A DNA stretch of 64,000 nt from Agromyces allii (GTDB taxonomy: Bacteria; Actinomycetota; Actinomycetes; Actinomycetales; Microbacteriaceae). Shown here piece after piece: positions 18,124 to 27,029 of this stretch (its first letter is position 1; each line of letters starts with the position of its first letter). The position numbers and the translations under genes are program-made. Under the pieces are notes generated by a model. It was not told the origin of the DNA. It made no database searches and worked only from the letters and a program-made list of their open reading frames with translations. The stretch spans positions 62,001 through 126,000 of the forward strand of contig NZ_WBIN01000005.1 of NCBI RefSeq assembly GCF_009749385.1, read 5' to 3'.

Positions 18124-18588
18124 ATGACCGGCTACGACGACGTCGACCGCGCGCTCCTCGGAGCCCTCGGCGGTGACCCGCGCGCGACGGTGGTCGCCCT
18201 CGCCGATCGGCTCGGCCTCTCGCGCAACACCGTGCAGGCGCGCATGGCGCGGCTCGAGACATCCGGAGCCTTCCTCTCGTTCGAACGCAGCATCGACCCG
18301 GTGCCGATCGGCTACCCGCTCGAGGCGTTCGTCTCGGTGCACCTCCAGCAGAAGCGGCTGACCGAGGTGGTCGCCGCGATCTCCGAGATCCCCGAGGTGA
18401 TCCAGGCGCACGGCCTCTCCGGGTCGGTCGACCTGCTCGTGCGCGTGGTGTGCCGCGACGCGCACGACCTGTTCCGCATCGACGGCGAGATCCTCGCGAT
18501 CGGCGGCGTCGAGCGCACCGAGACGTCCCTCGCGATGGGCGAGCTGATCCCCTACCGCCTCGGCCCGCTCCTCGAGCGGCCGAGCTGA
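18124..18588 (+). CDS. Lrp/AsnC family transcriptional regulator
   Basis: Regulator of 154 residues with an N-terminal helix-turn-helix (ALADRLGLSRNTVQARMARLE, residues 26-46) and a C-terminal RAM ligand domain ending in ELIPYRLG. Divergent from bkdABC across a strong palindrome, it is probably the bkd regulator (BkdR-like), responding to a branched-chain amino or keto acid. The ATG at 18124 has no Shine-Dalgarno but a TAACGT hexamer 8 bases upstream, so a leaderless start is possible; a GTG at 18106 with GGAGG 10 bases upstream would add six residues. The ATP-grasp gene starts 7 bp downstream. Confidence 0.88.
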   Translation: MTGYDDVDRALLGALGGDPRATVVALADRLGLSRNTVQARMARLETSGAFLSFERSIDPVPIGYPLEAFVSVHLQQKRLTEVVAAISEIPEVIQAHGLSGSVDLLVRVVCRDAHDLFRIDGEILAIGGVERTETSLAMGELIPYRLGPLLERPS

Positions 18589-18595
18589 GTCCGCC

Positions 18596-19486
18596 ATGCG
18601 CGTCGCGGTGCTGCGGTGCGAACGGCTCCCGAGCTTCGTCACGTGGGAGATCGACGACGTCGAGGCGCTGTTCGACGACGATCGGCGGCTGATCGAGGCG
18701 CTCCGCGAACGCGGCGTCGACGCCGAGCCCGTCGCCTGGTCGGCGCACGGCGTCGACTGGCGCGGGTTCGACGGGGCCGTGCTGCGCAGCACCTGGGACT
18801 ACGTCGATCGGCCGGCCGAGTTCGTCGAGGTCCTGACGCGGGTCGACCGTTCCACGTGCACGTTGCTGAATCCGCTCGACGCGGTCGGCTGGAACCTCGA
18901 CAAGCGCTACCTCGACGACCTCGAGCACCTCGGCGTTCCGGTCGTGCCCGTCGTCCGGGGAACGCCGGCCGACGCGCGGCGCCTCCTGGCCGCGGTCGAT
19001 CTGGCGGGTTGGTCCGAGCTCGTGGTGAAGCCGGCCGTGGGCGTCGGCGGCTCGGGCGTCGAGCGAACGGATGCCGCGGGGCTGGCCGCCGTGCTGCGCG
19101 GGAGGCCGCCCGGTGCCGAGGTGATGGTGCAGCCCTTCGCGAACGCGATCCTCGACGAGGGCGAGCTGTCGTTCGTCATCGTCGGCGGCTCGCTGAGCCA
19201 TGCGCTGCGCAAGCGGCCGGCGGCGGGCGACTTCCGCGCGCACGGAATCTACGGCGGCACGGTCGAGCGAGCGGATGCCGCGGCCGACGACGTCGCGCAG
19301 ATCGCGTCGATGCTCGCCCGCCTGCCGTTCGACCTGCTCTACGCCCGGTTCGACGTGGTGCGCCTCGACGGGCGCCTGGCCGTGCTGGAGCTCGAACTCG
19401 TGGAACCCATGCTCTACCTCGACCGCGAACCCGGCAGCGCCGGACGCCTCGCCGACGCGACGATCGCCCGTCTCGAGCGAGCCTGA
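18596..19486 (+). CDS. ATP-grasp family protein (glutathione synthetase/RimK-like)
   Basis: Protein of 296 residues with an ATP-grasp layout: a preATP-grasp N-domain (VLRSTWDY near residue 62; DKRYLDDLEHLGVPVVP, residues 103-119), ATP-binding strand LVVKPAVGVGGSGVER, the MVQPFANAILDEGELSFVIVG segment, and the metal-ligand strand YARFDVVRLDGRLAVLELELVEP in which Asp and Glu replace the usual D..N pattern. It resembles actinobacterial proteins of the prokaryotic glutathione-synthetase ATP-grasp group that join a carboxylate to an amine. Seven bases after the AsnC gene. Substrate unknown. Confidence 0.8.
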   Translation: MRVAVLRCERLPSFVTWEIDDVEALFDDDRRLIEALRERGVDAEPVAWSAHGVDWRGFDGAVLRSTWDYVDRPAEFVEVLTRVDRSTCTLLNPLDAVGWNLDKRYLDDLEHLGVPVVPVVRGTPADARRLLAAVDLAGWSELVVKPAVGVGGSGVERTDAAGLAAVLRGRPPGAEVMVQPFANAILDEGELSFVIVGGSLSHALRKRPAAGDFRAHGIYGGTVERADAAADDVAQIASMLARLPFDLLYARFDVVRLDGRLAVLELELVEPMLYLDREPGSAGRLADATIARLERA

Positions 19487-19525
19487 GCCGCCGTCGCGAA
19501 GCCGGCGCGCGACATCGGATCGCGA

Positions 19526-19585
19526 TGCAAAGAACATCTTGCAAAGAAATGTTTGCAATACTGTCTTTGCAGAGGTACCTTTGCA
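19526..19585. promoter_or_regulatory. Nested TGCAAA/TTTGCA operator array and promoter of the ArsR-type gene
   Basis: The central repeat TTGCAAAGAAATGTTTGCAA covers 19539-19558 (7-bp arms, 6-bp spacer). Outside it, TGCAAAGA (19526-19533) and TCTTTGCA (19564-19571) form a second inverted pair, and CCTTTGCA (19578-19585) is a further half-site directly before the ATG. A promoter fits: TTGCAA 19553-19558, 17 bases, TACCTT 19576-19581, with initiation predicted at or next to the ATG at 19588 (leaderless mRNA). Confidence 0.7.
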
Positions 19586-19587
19586 CC

Positions 19588-20271
19588 ATGGCAACCAACG
19601 GACCCGCAGACCTCAGCTCGCAGCCCAGCAGCTCACGGCACCCCGGCATCGATCACGTGCTGCCGTCGTCGAGTCTCAAGTCGCTCGCCCACCCGTTGCG
19701 CGTGCGCATCTACGACGAGCTCTCGTCATACGGCCCGATGACCGCGAGCGGCCTGGGCGAACGCCTCGGCGAGTCGAGCGGCTCCACGAGCTACCACCTG
19801 CGCCAGCTCGAACGCGCGGGCCTCGTGCGCGAGGACACCACGCGCGGCAAGGGCCGCGAACGCTGGTGGGAGCGCACGCCGGGCTCGATCGCGATCCCCG
19901 ACGCCCGATCCCTGCCCGCCGGCAGCGCCGAGCGCCTCGCCGTGAAGCTCGTCGAAGACGAGTGGTTCCGCTCCCGCGAGACGAACTTCCGCGAGTTCGT
20001 GCTCGAGGGAGACCAGGTCTTCGGCGACGAATGGCTCGACATCGCGACGAGCGACACCATCAACCTGCGCCTCACGCCCGACCAGCTCGGCGCCCTCGTC
20101 GCCGACATCGACGTCGTGCTGAAAACCTACATCGACGCCTACAAGCGCACCCCGACGCCGGGGTCCCGCCCGGTGCAGATCCACATCAACGCCTTCCCGC
20201 TCATGCGCGGGGAGCCGACCGCGGAGTCCGCCGACTCCGCCGACACCGCCGCCACCACGAAGGAGCCCTGA
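19588..20271 (+). CDS. ArsR-type winged helix-turn-helix regulator
   Basis: Regulator of 227 residues. An N-terminal disordered tail (about 30 residues) precedes an ArsR/HTH_20 winged helix: LKSLAHPLRVRIYDELSSYGPM then GERLGESSGSTSYHLRQLERAGLV (residues 31-80). The C-terminal part is helical and has no cysteine metal-binding motif, so this is not a classic metal sensor. The operator array upstream suggests autoregulation. It runs directly into a 70-residue protein gene (1-base gap) and is closed by a perfect hairpin. Confidence 0.87.
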   Translation: MATNGPADLSSQPSSSRHPGIDHVLPSSSLKSLAHPLRVRIYDELSSYGPMTASGLGERLGESSGSTSYHLRQLERAGLVREDTTRGKGRERWWERTPGSIAIPDARSLPAGSAERLAVKLVEDEWFRSRETNFREFVLEGDQVFGDEWLDIATSDTINLRLTPDQLGALVADIDVVLKTYIDAYKRTPTPGSRPVQIHINAFPLMRGEPTAESADSADTAATTKEP

Positions 20272-20272
20272 G

Positions 20273-20485
20273 ATGACCACCGCCACCCTCTCCCCCGGCT
20301 CGGGCGCGCTCGCCTCGCTCGCCGTCCGCAGCGGCCTCGGCATCGCCGAGTGGGGCCTCCGACGCGCCGCCCGGCGCAACGACCGCGACCGCCTGGCCGC
20401 GAGGCTCGAGGCGCGGGCGACGGCCGCCGCCGCACTCGCCGAGCGCGACGCGATGATCCGCAGCAGCGTGCAGCAGCTGTACTGA
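20273..20485 (+). CDS. Small Arg/Ala-rich protein downstream of the ArsR-type regulator
   Basis: A 70-residue basic helical protein (GLGIAEWGLRRAARRNDRDR, then an Ala/Arg helix ending in SVQQLY). The ATG follows the regulator's TGA by one base, so it is co-translated. No cysteine, signal peptide or membrane segment. I recognise the arrangement from other Microbacteriaceae but know no function; it may be a partner or target of the regulator. Confidence 0.65.
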   Translation: MTTATLSPGSGALASLAVRSGLGIAEWGLRRAARRNDRDRLAARLEARATAAAALAERDAMIRSSVQQLY

Positions 20486-20538
20486 CGCCCGCCCGCGGCA
20501 TCCGCTCGCTCGCGAGCCTGCCGCGTGCCCTCGCACAC

Positions 20539-20579
20539 GACGGATGCCCCGCCCGAACGACTCGGGCGGGGCATCCGTC
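20539..20579. terminator. Perfect hairpin terminator
   Basis: Arms of 18 bp (20539-20556 and 20562-20579) pair perfectly around an ACGAC loop; the core is GGATGCCCCGCCCGA. It lies between convergent genes (the 70-residue protein and the SGNH hydrolase) and can serve both. A near-copy is at 21545-21577. Confidence 0.75.
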
Positions 20580-20601
20580 TGTTCGGGCCGCAGCCGACGC
20601 C

Positions 20602-21483
20602 TCAGCGGCTGAGCACCCGGTCGTTCGCGAGCGCCCGTGCGTAGCCGAACGCGTTGCCGAGCGCGTTCGGGTGGAAGTTCGCCGTCGCCAGCACGTCGGC
20701 CGGATCGAACGAGATGTACGGCAGCTTCGCGCCGATGCCGTGCCCGGCGAACTCCTGGGTCACGTCGACGAGCGTGACGCGCGGATTGGCGGTCGCTGCG
20801 ACGGCGCCCGCGATCACGGCGTTCAGCGCATCGCTCGACTGGTTGACGAGGTCGCCGAGCGGCGCCACGCCGGGATTGAACAGCCGCGGGTAGTTCAGCA
20901 CGACGACCTTCGCGTTCGGCAGCGTCGCGGCGATCGTGGAGTACAGGCCGACGAGCTGGGGCCCGAGCGCGGCGAGCTTCGCAGCGCTGAGCGCGAGGGC
21001 GCTCTTGCACGGCTCCACGGTCGGATCGGGGTTCACGGCGCAGGCCGCGAGCACCTCGTTCGACCCGGCGTCGATCCCGCCGACCGTGAGGGTGACGAGC
21101 TTGGTGCTCTGGCTCACGCCGACCAGCTGCGCGCCGGTGGCGGCGACCGTCGCGCCCGAGCACGCCTTGTTCTCGGTCAGTCGATAGAGGCTGAAGAGCG
21201 CCGCGACGGTCGGGTAGCTCGTGTACCTGCTCTGCTTGCAGTCCTCGGAACGATAGGGCGGTGCGCCCTGACCCGCCGTGTACGAGTCGCCGAGCGCGAC
21301 GTACGCGCGCGCTGCGGGGGGCGACCATCCGGTCGCGACGGCGGATGCGGCGCCGGATGCGCCCGTGGTCGGCAGTGCGGCTGCCGGCGTGGCGGCGAGG
21401 CCGGCGACCAGCGCCGTGGAGATCAGCGCGAGGGCGCCGAGACGAGACGGAAGCCCCCTTCTTAAGCGAGCATTCTTCATCAT
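20602..21483 (-). CDS. Secreted SGNH/GDSL-type esterase or lipase
   Basis: Protein of about 293 residues. A signal peptide opens it (basic NARLRRGLPSRLG, then ALALISTALVAGLAATPAAA). The SGNH blocks are present: GDSYTAGQG with the nucleophile Ser (block I), GGIDAGSN in place of block III, and NFHPNALG with the catalytic His near the C-terminus. Several Cys pairs suit an exported enzyme. It probably hydrolyses ester bonds of lipids or cell-surface carbohydrates. The start is uncertain (ATG at 21481-21483 or the next codon) because no clear ribosome site is seen. Hairpin near-copies flank the gene on both sides. Confidence 0.82.
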   Translation of the reverse strand: MMKNARLRRGLPSRLGALALISTALVAGLAATPAAALPTTGASGAASAVATGWSPPAARAYVALGDSYTAGQGAPPYRSEDCKQSRYTSYPTVAALFSLYRLTENKACSGATVAATGAQLVGVSQSTKLVTLTVGGIDAGSNEVLAACAVNPDPTVEPCKSALALSAAKLAALGPQLVGLYSTIAATLPNAKVVVLNYPRLFNPGVAPLGDLVNQSSDALNAVIAGAVAATANPRVTLVDVTQEFAGHGIGAKLPYISFDPADVLATANFHPNALGNAFGYARALANDRVLSR

Positions 21484-21544
21484 GGGGCGCACCATACTCC
21501 CCGCCGTCGACGGCAGGCAGCCCCACTTCGCGTGGCAGACGACG

Positions 21545-21577
21545 GATGCCCCGCCCGAACGAGTCGGGCGGGGCATC
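21545..21577 (-). terminator. Hairpin terminator after pnp, near-copy of 20539-20579
   Basis: GATGCCCCGCCCGA (21545-21558) pairs perfectly with 21564-21577 around an ACGAG loop. It lies 21 bases after the pnp stop codon on the minus strand, before the SGNH gene. Its core is identical to the hairpin 1 kb away. Confidence 0.75.
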
Positions 21578-21598
21578 GGTCTGCGTCAGAGGCGGTGA

Positions 21599-23881
21599 CT
21601 ACGCGTCAGCACCCTCTGCGGGCGCCTCGGCGTGCGTGCCGGAGGTCTCGCGACCCTCGGTATCGGCGTCTTCGGCCACGACCGGAGCGAGCGAGAGCTT
21701 GCCACGGTCGTCGATCTTCGTGATCTCGACGAGGATCTTCTGGCCGACGCCGAGCACGTCTTCGACGTTCTCGACGCGCTTGCCACCGGCGAGCTTGCGC
21801 ACCTCGCTGATGTGGAGCAGGCCGTCCTTGCCGGGCAGCAGCGAGACGAACGCGCCGAAGGCGGCGATCTTCACGACGGTGCCGAGGAACTGCTCGCCGA
21901 CCTCGGGGTTGGTCGGGTTGGCGATCGCGTTGACCTGGGCACGGGCGGCCTCGGCCGACGGGCCGTCGACGGCGCCGATGTAGACGGTGCCGTCCTCCTC
22001 GATGGAGATGTCGGCGCCGGTCTCGTCCTGGATCGCGTTGATCGTCTTGCCCTTCGGGCCGATCAGCTCGCCGATCTTGTCGACGGGGATCTGCACCGAG
22101 ATCACGCGGGGCGCGGTCGGGGCCATCTCGTCGGGAGCGTCGATCGCGGCGTTCAGCACGGCGAGGATCGTCGTGCGAGCCTCCTTCGCCTGCGTCAGCG
22201 CGCCGGCGAGCACCGAGGCGGGGATGCCGTCGAGCTTCGTGTCGAGCTGGATCGCGGTGACGAACTCCGACGTGCCGGCGACCTTGAAGTCCATGTCGCC
22301 GAGGGCGTCTTCGGCACCGAGGATGTCGGTGAGCGCCGCGTAGCGGGTCTCGCCGTCGACGGTGTCGGAGATGAGGCCCATCGCGATGCCCGCGACGGGT
22401 GCGCGCAGCGGCACACCGGCGTTGAGCAGCGACAGCGTCGAGGCGCAGACCGAGCCCATCGAGGTGGAGCCGTTGGAGCCGAGGGCCTCGGAGACCTGAC
22501 GGATCGCGTAGGGGAACTCCTCGCGCGTGGGCAGCACGGGCACGAGGGCGCGCTCGGCGAGTGCGCCGTGCCCGATCTCGCGACGCTTCGGCGACCCGAC
22601 GCGACCGGTCTCACCGGTCGAGTAGGGCGGGAAGTTGTAGTTGTGCATGTAGCGCTTCTTGGTGACCGGGCTCAGCGAGTCGATCGACTGCTCGAGCTTC
22701 AGCATGTTCAGCGTGGTGATGCCCAGGATCTGGGTCTCGCCGCGCTGGAAGATGGCCGAGCCGTGGACGCGGGGCACGACCTGCACCTCGGCGTCGAGCG
22801 GGCGGATGTCGGCGAGGCCGCGGCCGTCGATGCGGACGCCCTCTTCGAGCACGCGCGTGCGCATGACCTTCTTGGTGACCGACTTGTAGGCCGCGGAGAC
22901 CTCGGCGTTGGCCGACTCGGGCAGTTCGCCCGCTTCGACCTTGGCCGCGACGTGCTCCTTGACGCGCGACTTGAGCGCGTCGTCGGCGTCTTGACGCTCG
23001 ACCTTGCCGGCGATCTTGTAGACGTCCTTGAGCTCGGCGCTCGCGAACGCCTCGACGGCGGCCTTGACCTCGGCCTGGTAGGGCGGGAAGGTCGGGTAGT
23101 CGGCGGTGGGCTTGGCGGCGGTCTTCGCGACCTGCTGCTGCGCCTCGACGAGCTGCTTGATGAAGGGCTTCGACGCCTCGATGCCCTGCGCGATGACCTC
23201 TTCGTTCGGCTTGACGGCGCCGGCCTGGATGAGGTTCCACGCGTTGTCGGTGGCCTCGGCCTCGATCATCATGATCGCGACGTCCTGCGAACCGTCGTTC
23301 TCGGTGATGACGCGACCCGCGACGACCATGCTGAACACGGCGTCTTCAAGCTGCGAGTGCTTCGGGAACGCGACCCACTGGCCGTCGATGAGCGCGACGC
23401 GCACACCGGCGACGGGGCCGGAGAACGGCAGGCCCGAGAGCTGCGTCGAGAGCGACGCGGCGTTGATGGCGAGCACGTCGTAGAGCTCGTCGGGCTCGAT
23501 GGCGAGCACGGTCACGACGACCTGGACCTCGTTGCGCAGGCCCTCGACGAACGAGGGGCGCAGGGGGCGGTCGATGAGACGGCAGGTGAGGATCGCCTCG
23601 GTGGAGGGGCGGCCCTCGCGACGGAAGAACGAGCCCGGGATGCGGCCCGCGGCGTACATGCGCTCTTCGACGTCGATGGTCAGCGGGAAGAAGTCGAAGT
23701 GGTCCTTCGGCTGCTTCGAGACGGAGGTCGCCGAGAGCAGCATGGTCTCTTCGTCGATGTAGGCGACTGCCGAGCCCTGCGCCTGCTGCGCAAGGCGGCC
23801 GGTCTCGAACCGGATGGTGCGGGTGCCGAACTTGCCATTGTCGATGACGGCTTCGGCGAACGTGATTTCAGGACCTTCCAA
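21599..23881 (-). CDS. pnp: Polyribonucleotide nucleotidyltransferase (PNPase)
   Basis: Phosphorolytic 3'-5' exoribonuclease and degradosome component, 760 residues. Two RNase PH domains ([41 protein letters not shown] in the first; [29 protein letters not shown] core and the [12 protein letters not shown] and [15 protein letters not shown] catalytic segments in the second) flank the helical domain; a KH domain ([12 protein letters not shown]) and an S1 domain ([26 protein letters not shown]) end the protein, followed by a short acidic tail. The start is read as TTG at 23879-23881, because family proteins begin [12 protein letters not shown] at exactly this point and an AAAGGAGAG element lies upstream. 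Confidence 0.95.
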   Translation of the reverse strand: MEGPEITFAEAVIDNGKFGTRTIRFETGRLAQQAQGSAVAYIDEETMLLSATSVSKQPKDHFDFFPLTIDVEERMYAAGRIPGSFFRREGRPSTEAILTCRLIDRPLRPSFVEGLRNEVQVVVTVLAIEPDELYDVLAINAASLSTQLSGLPFSGPVAGVRVALIDGQWVAFPKHSQLEDAVFSMVVAGRVITENDGSQDVAIMMIEAEATDNAWNLIQAGAVKPNEEVIAQGIEASKPFIKQLVEAQQQVAKTAAKPTADYPTFPPYQAEVKAAVEAFASAELKDVYKIAGKVERQDADDALKSRVKEHVAAKVEAGELPESANAEVSAAYKSVTKKVMRTRVLEEGVRIDGRGLADIRPLDAEVQVVPRVHGSAIFQRGETQILGITTLNMLKLEQSIDSLSPVTKKRYMHNYNFPPYSTGETGRVGSPKRREIGHGALAERALVPVLPTREEFPYAIRQVSEALGSNGSTSMGSVCASTLSLLNAGVPLRAPVAGIAMGLISDTVDGETRYAALTDILGAEDALGDMDFKVAGTSEFVTAIQLDTKLDGIPASVLAGALTQAKEARTTILAVLNAAIDAPDEMAPTAPRVISVQIPVDKIGELIGPKGKTINAIQDETGADISIEEDGTVYIGAVDGPSAEAARAQVNAIANPTNPEVGEQFLGTVVKIAAFGAFVSLLPGKDGLLHISEVRKLAGGKRVENVEDVLGVGQKILVEITKIDDRGKLSLAPVVAEDADTEGRETSGTHAEAPAEGADA

Positions 23882-24147
23882 GAGGTCTCTCTCCTTTGTT
23901 TTTCGTCGCACCCCGTATGGGCGCGACTCGTACGTCAGGAGCAGGAACAGGCAATACGAATCGCATCAGGACGATGGGTTCACGCTGGCCACCAGTAGAA
24001 GTCCACCATTCGATCGTGTCGTCGATTGGTGATCCACCACAGGGGACCAGCTTCCTGCCGGCCTGCTCCGTCAGCCGCCTCTCGGCACCGTGCACCTGCA
24101 CGGCGACCGTTCGGCAACCTCGAACAGCCTAGCAGAGGGGCGGTTTT
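23882..24147 (-). promoter_or_regulatory. pnp upstream region and probable long leader
   Basis: On the minus strand an extended -10 TGCTAGGCT lies at 24134-24126; no good -35 is seen. If used, the pnp leader would be about 235 bases. Within it CCGTGCA and TGCACGG (24088-24103) form a tight hairpin. pnp leaders in other bacteria are structured and mediate autoregulation by RNase cleavage, so control at this level is possible. No gene is seen here. Confidence 0.4.
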
Positions 24148-26184
24148 TCACCCGTGAACAGCGGATGTCGCCCCGGCGACGTCGAGCACGGGCTGCAGTT
24201 CGGGGCGCTTCGCGTCGCGTCCGTCCCCCGCCGTGCGGCCGCGCAGGCGCCTCGCGACCCATGGCGCGGCGTGCCGCACGAGCCACTCCGCGTCGCCGAT
24301 GTGGCCGTCGCGCGCGGACGCGTCGTCGGCCGCGGCGTCGGCGTCGAGCTCGTGCGCGGCCTGCTCGAGGGCGCCGAGGGCCGCGGCATCCGGAACCCCG
24401 AGCGCCCTGGCCGCCTCGTAGGCGAGCGCACGGTGCCCGGCCGAGTTCAGGTGCACGCGGTCCTCGGCCCACATGCCCTTGACCGTGAGGGCGGGCATCG
24501 CGGCGACGTCGAGCACGATCGACCCCGTGTCGTGGCCGATGCCGACGATGCGGTCGGCGAATGCGGCGAAGCGCGCCTCGTAGAGGCGGGAGGCGGGGCG
24601 CTGCGGCATGAACGGGGTGACGAGCAGCACGTCGGCGCCCGTCGCACGCACGGCGGCGACCGATGCGGCGAGCCGGTCGGCGAGCGCGTGCACGTCGGGT
24701 CGCGGGCCGACGAGGTCGTTGGCGCCGATGAGCACGCTCACGAGGTCGGCGCCGAGCGCGGCCGCCTCGGGCAGCTGCGTCTCGACGGCGTCGGCGACCT
24801 TGCGGCTGCGCACGGCGACGTTCGCGTACGACACGCGGTCGCCCTCGGGGCTCGCGAGGGCGAGCAGCATCGCGAGGCGGTCGGCCCAGCCGCGGTACTC
24901 CCCCGCTGCCATGCGCGACGTGTCGCAGAGCCCTTCGCTGAGCGAGTCGCCCACGGCGACGTAGCGGGTCCAGCGGGGCGGCGCCTGTGGGGCGGATGCC
25001 GCGGCACGGCGCTCGCGCGTCGTGACCGGCGTCGCGACCCGTCCGGAACCTGCGACCGCGCGTTCGTAGTGCCCCAGCAGCTCGTCGCCGAGCACGTCCC
25101 ACCCGCGCCCGTGCACGGCCTCGCGCGCCCGGACGGCGAACGCCCGGCGCTTGGCGTCGTCGCCGACGAGGTCGCGCACGCGTTCGCGGAACTCCACGAG
25201 GTCGCCGGGGCGGTAGAGCCAGCCGTCGACGCTGTTCTCGACGAGGTCGAGCGGGCCGCCGCGTCCGGTGGCGACGACCGGCACGCCGCTCGCGAGCGCC
25301 TCCTGGATCGTCTGGCAGAACGTCTCGCTCTCGCCGGGGTGCACGAACACGTCGAAGCCGGCCATGGCCTCGGCGAGCGCGTCGCCGCCGAGGAAGCCGG
25401 TGAAGACGGCGCTCGGCAGCATCCGTTCGAGCACGGGCCGCGACGGGCCGTCGCCGACGACGACGAGTCGGGTGCGCGGCAGGTCGGCGATCGCGCGCAG
25501 GTCCTCGACCTGCTTCTCGGGTGCGAGCCGGCCGACGTAGCCGATGACGACCTCGTCGTCCGTCGCGCCGGCGACCCGCCTGCGCCAGTCGTCGCTGAGT
25601 CGCGAGGGCGCGAACCGGTCGGTGTCGACGCCGCGCCGCCAGAGCGCGATGCGGTCGGGGTCGACGTCGAGCCCCGTCAGCCGGTCGACGGCCGAGCTCG
25701 AGGGCGCGAGCGTGATCGTGGCGCGCTGGTGCAGCTTCGCCATGTGCCGTGCGAGCGCGGGCGCCGCGCCGGGCACCCCGTAGCGCTCGGCGTACGACGG
25801 GATGTCGGTCTGGTAGACCGCGACGGTCGGGATGCCGAGCGACTGGGCCGCGACGACCCCTCGCCAGCCGAGCACGAAGGGCGATGCGAGGTGCACGACG
25901 TCGGCCTCGTGCTCGCGCAGGAGCGCGGCGAGCTTGTGCGAGCCGGCGAGCGTCACGCGGACGTCGGGGTAGGTCGGCAGCGGCATGGAGGGCAGCAGCA
26001 CGGTTCGGGCGCCGTGCAGGTCGTCGAACGACCCGTCGCGCGGTGCGCCGCCCGGCCCGGATCGCGGGGCGATCACGAGGGCGTCGTGTCCGCGTCGCTC
26101 GAGGTGGCGGAGCACCTGGAGCAGGGAGTGCGTCACGCCGTTCATGTGCGGGAGGAACGATTCTGCGAGGAGTGCGACCTTCAC
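24148..26184 (-). CDS. Family 4 glycosyltransferase fused to a C-terminal SGNH hydrolase
   Basis: A 678-residue two-domain protein. Residues 1-385 are a GT-B glycosyltransferase of family 4: KVALLAESFLPHMNGVTHSL, YQTDIPSYAERYG, GYVGRLAPEKQVEDL, VVVGDGPSRPVLE and the donor-site HPGESETFCQTIQEALASG, like mycobacterial MgtA/PimB mannosyltransferases. After a linker, residues about 405-620 form an SGNH/GDSL hydrolase: VAVGDSLSEG (nucleophile), LIGANDLV (block III Asn) and DRVHLNSAGH (catalytic Asp/His). There is no signal peptide. The pairing suggests transfer of a sugar and addition or removal of an acyl group on the same cell-envelope glycolipid. Confidence 0.88.
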   Translation of the reverse strand: MKVALLAESFLPHMNGVTHSLLQVLRHLERRGHDALVIAPRSGPGGAPRDGSFDDLHGARTVLLPSMPLPTYPDVRVTLAGSHKLAALLREHEADVVHLASPFVLGWRGVVAAQSLGIPTVAVYQTDIPSYAERYGVPGAAPALARHMAKLHQRATITLAPSSSAVDRLTGLDVDPDRIALWRRGVDTDRFAPSRLSDDWRRRVAGATDDEVVIGYVGRLAPEKQVEDLRAIADLPRTRLVVVGDGPSRPVLERMLPSAVFTGFLGGDALAEAMAGFDVFVHPGESETFCQTIQEALASGVPVVATGRGGPLDLVENSVDGWLYRPGDLVEFRERVRDLVGDDAKRRAFAVRAREAVHGRGWDVLGDELLGHYERAVAGSGRVATPVTTRERRAAASAPQAPPRWTRYVAVGDSLSEGLCDTSRMAAGEYRGWADRLAMLLALASPEGDRVSYANVAVRSRKVADAVETQLPEAAALGADLVSVLIGANDLVGPRPDVHALADRLAASVAAVRATGADVLLVTPFMPQRPASRLYEARFAAFADRIVGIGHDTGSIVLDVAAMPALTVKGMWAEDRVHLNSAGHRALAYEAARALGVPDAAALGALEQAAHELDADAAADDASARDGHIGDAEWLVRHAAPWVARRLRGRTAGDGRDAKRPELQPVLDVAGATSAVHG

Positions 26185-26285
26185 ACCACCAGCGTGGGGC
26201 CTGATGAGCCGTCGTTTCGCCCGTTCGCGCCCCGCTTCGTCGAAGGTTCACCTGCTGGTCGCCGACGGTTGGGCCTCCGTCCCTC

Positions 26286-26329
26286 TGGACGATTGCTATA
26301 CACGCGTGTAGCATCCGATACATGCGTAT
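26286..26329 (+). promoter_or_regulatory. Promoter and operators of the TetR-ABC exporter operon
   Basis: TGGACG (26286-26291), 17 bases and TAGCAT (26309-26314) make a promoter whose start point falls at the ATG at 26322, predicting a leaderless mRNA. TACACGCGTGTA (26299-26310) is a perfect palindrome touching the -10, and ATACATGCGTAT (26318-26329) is a second, imperfect one over the start codon, 19 bp away. Confidence 0.6.
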
Positions 26330-27029
26330 AGCCGAGGCGGATCCCACGAGTGAGACGGCCGCCGTGCCCGACCCCGCGCCGAGCGACCTCACGACCCGTG
26401 CGCGCCTGCGCGACGCCGCGATCGAGTGCTTCGCCGCCGAGGGGTTCGGCGCATCGGTCCGCACGATCGCGGCCCGCGCCGGGGTCAGCGCCGGCCTCAT
26501 CCGCCACCACTTCGGCTCGAAGGACGCGCTGCGGGCCGAGTGCGACGACGCCGTGCTCGAGCGCCACCGCACGCTCAAGACCGAGGGGCTCGAGTCCCCC
26601 GCGAACGCCATGGCGCAGCTCGCCGAGGCCGACGAGCACGGCGCGATGCTCGTCTACATCCTCCGCAGCGTGCAGGACGGCAGCCCGGCGGGCGCCTCGT
26701 TCATCGAGCACCTCATCGCCGATGCGGCCGCGTACTCCGAGCAGGCGGTCGCCTCCGGCATCCTGCGCCCGAGTCTCGACCCCGTCGGGCGTGCCCGGCT
26801 CATGGTCACCCAATCGGTCGGCGGGCTCATCGTGATGCTCTCGCTGCACCCCGAGATCGACCTGACCGACTTCAAGACCGTGCTCGCCAAGACCTTCGAG
26901 CAGATCGCCCTGCCGTCGATCGAGCTCTACACGAACGGCGTCTTCGCCGATTCGACCTATCTCGACCAGTACCTCGCGTACGTCGAGGCGCAGTCACCGA
27001 ACGCGCAGTCACGAACGGAGCAGTCATGA
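26322..27029 (+). CDS. TetR family regulator of the ABC exporter
   Basis: TetR repressor of 235 residues: after a disordered N-terminus, the DNA-binding domain at about residues 24-75 reads [20 protein letters not shown] then [18 protein letters not shown]; the C-terminal ligand domain is all helical. Its stop overlaps the ABC ATPase start as ATGA, so it is the first gene of the exporter operon and should sense a compound the exporter removes. Operator-like palindromes overlap its own promoter and start codon. Confidence 0.88.
   Translation: MRIAEADPTSETAAVPDPAPSDLTTRARLRDAAIECFAAEGFGASVRTIAARAGVSAGLIRHHFGSKDALRAECDDAVLERHRTLKTEGLESPANAMAQLAEADEHGAMLVYILRSVQDGSPAGASFIEHLIADAAAYSEQAVASGILRPSLDPVGRARLMVTQSVGGLIVMLSLHPEIDLTDFKTVLAKTFEQIALPSIELYTNGVFADSTYLDQYLAYVEAQSPNAQSRTEQS

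Noticed and set aside
21632..23998. Long plus-strand open frame opposite pnp
   Set aside because: Low-complexity Asp/Leu/Arg/Gly translation; pnp on the other strand is certain.
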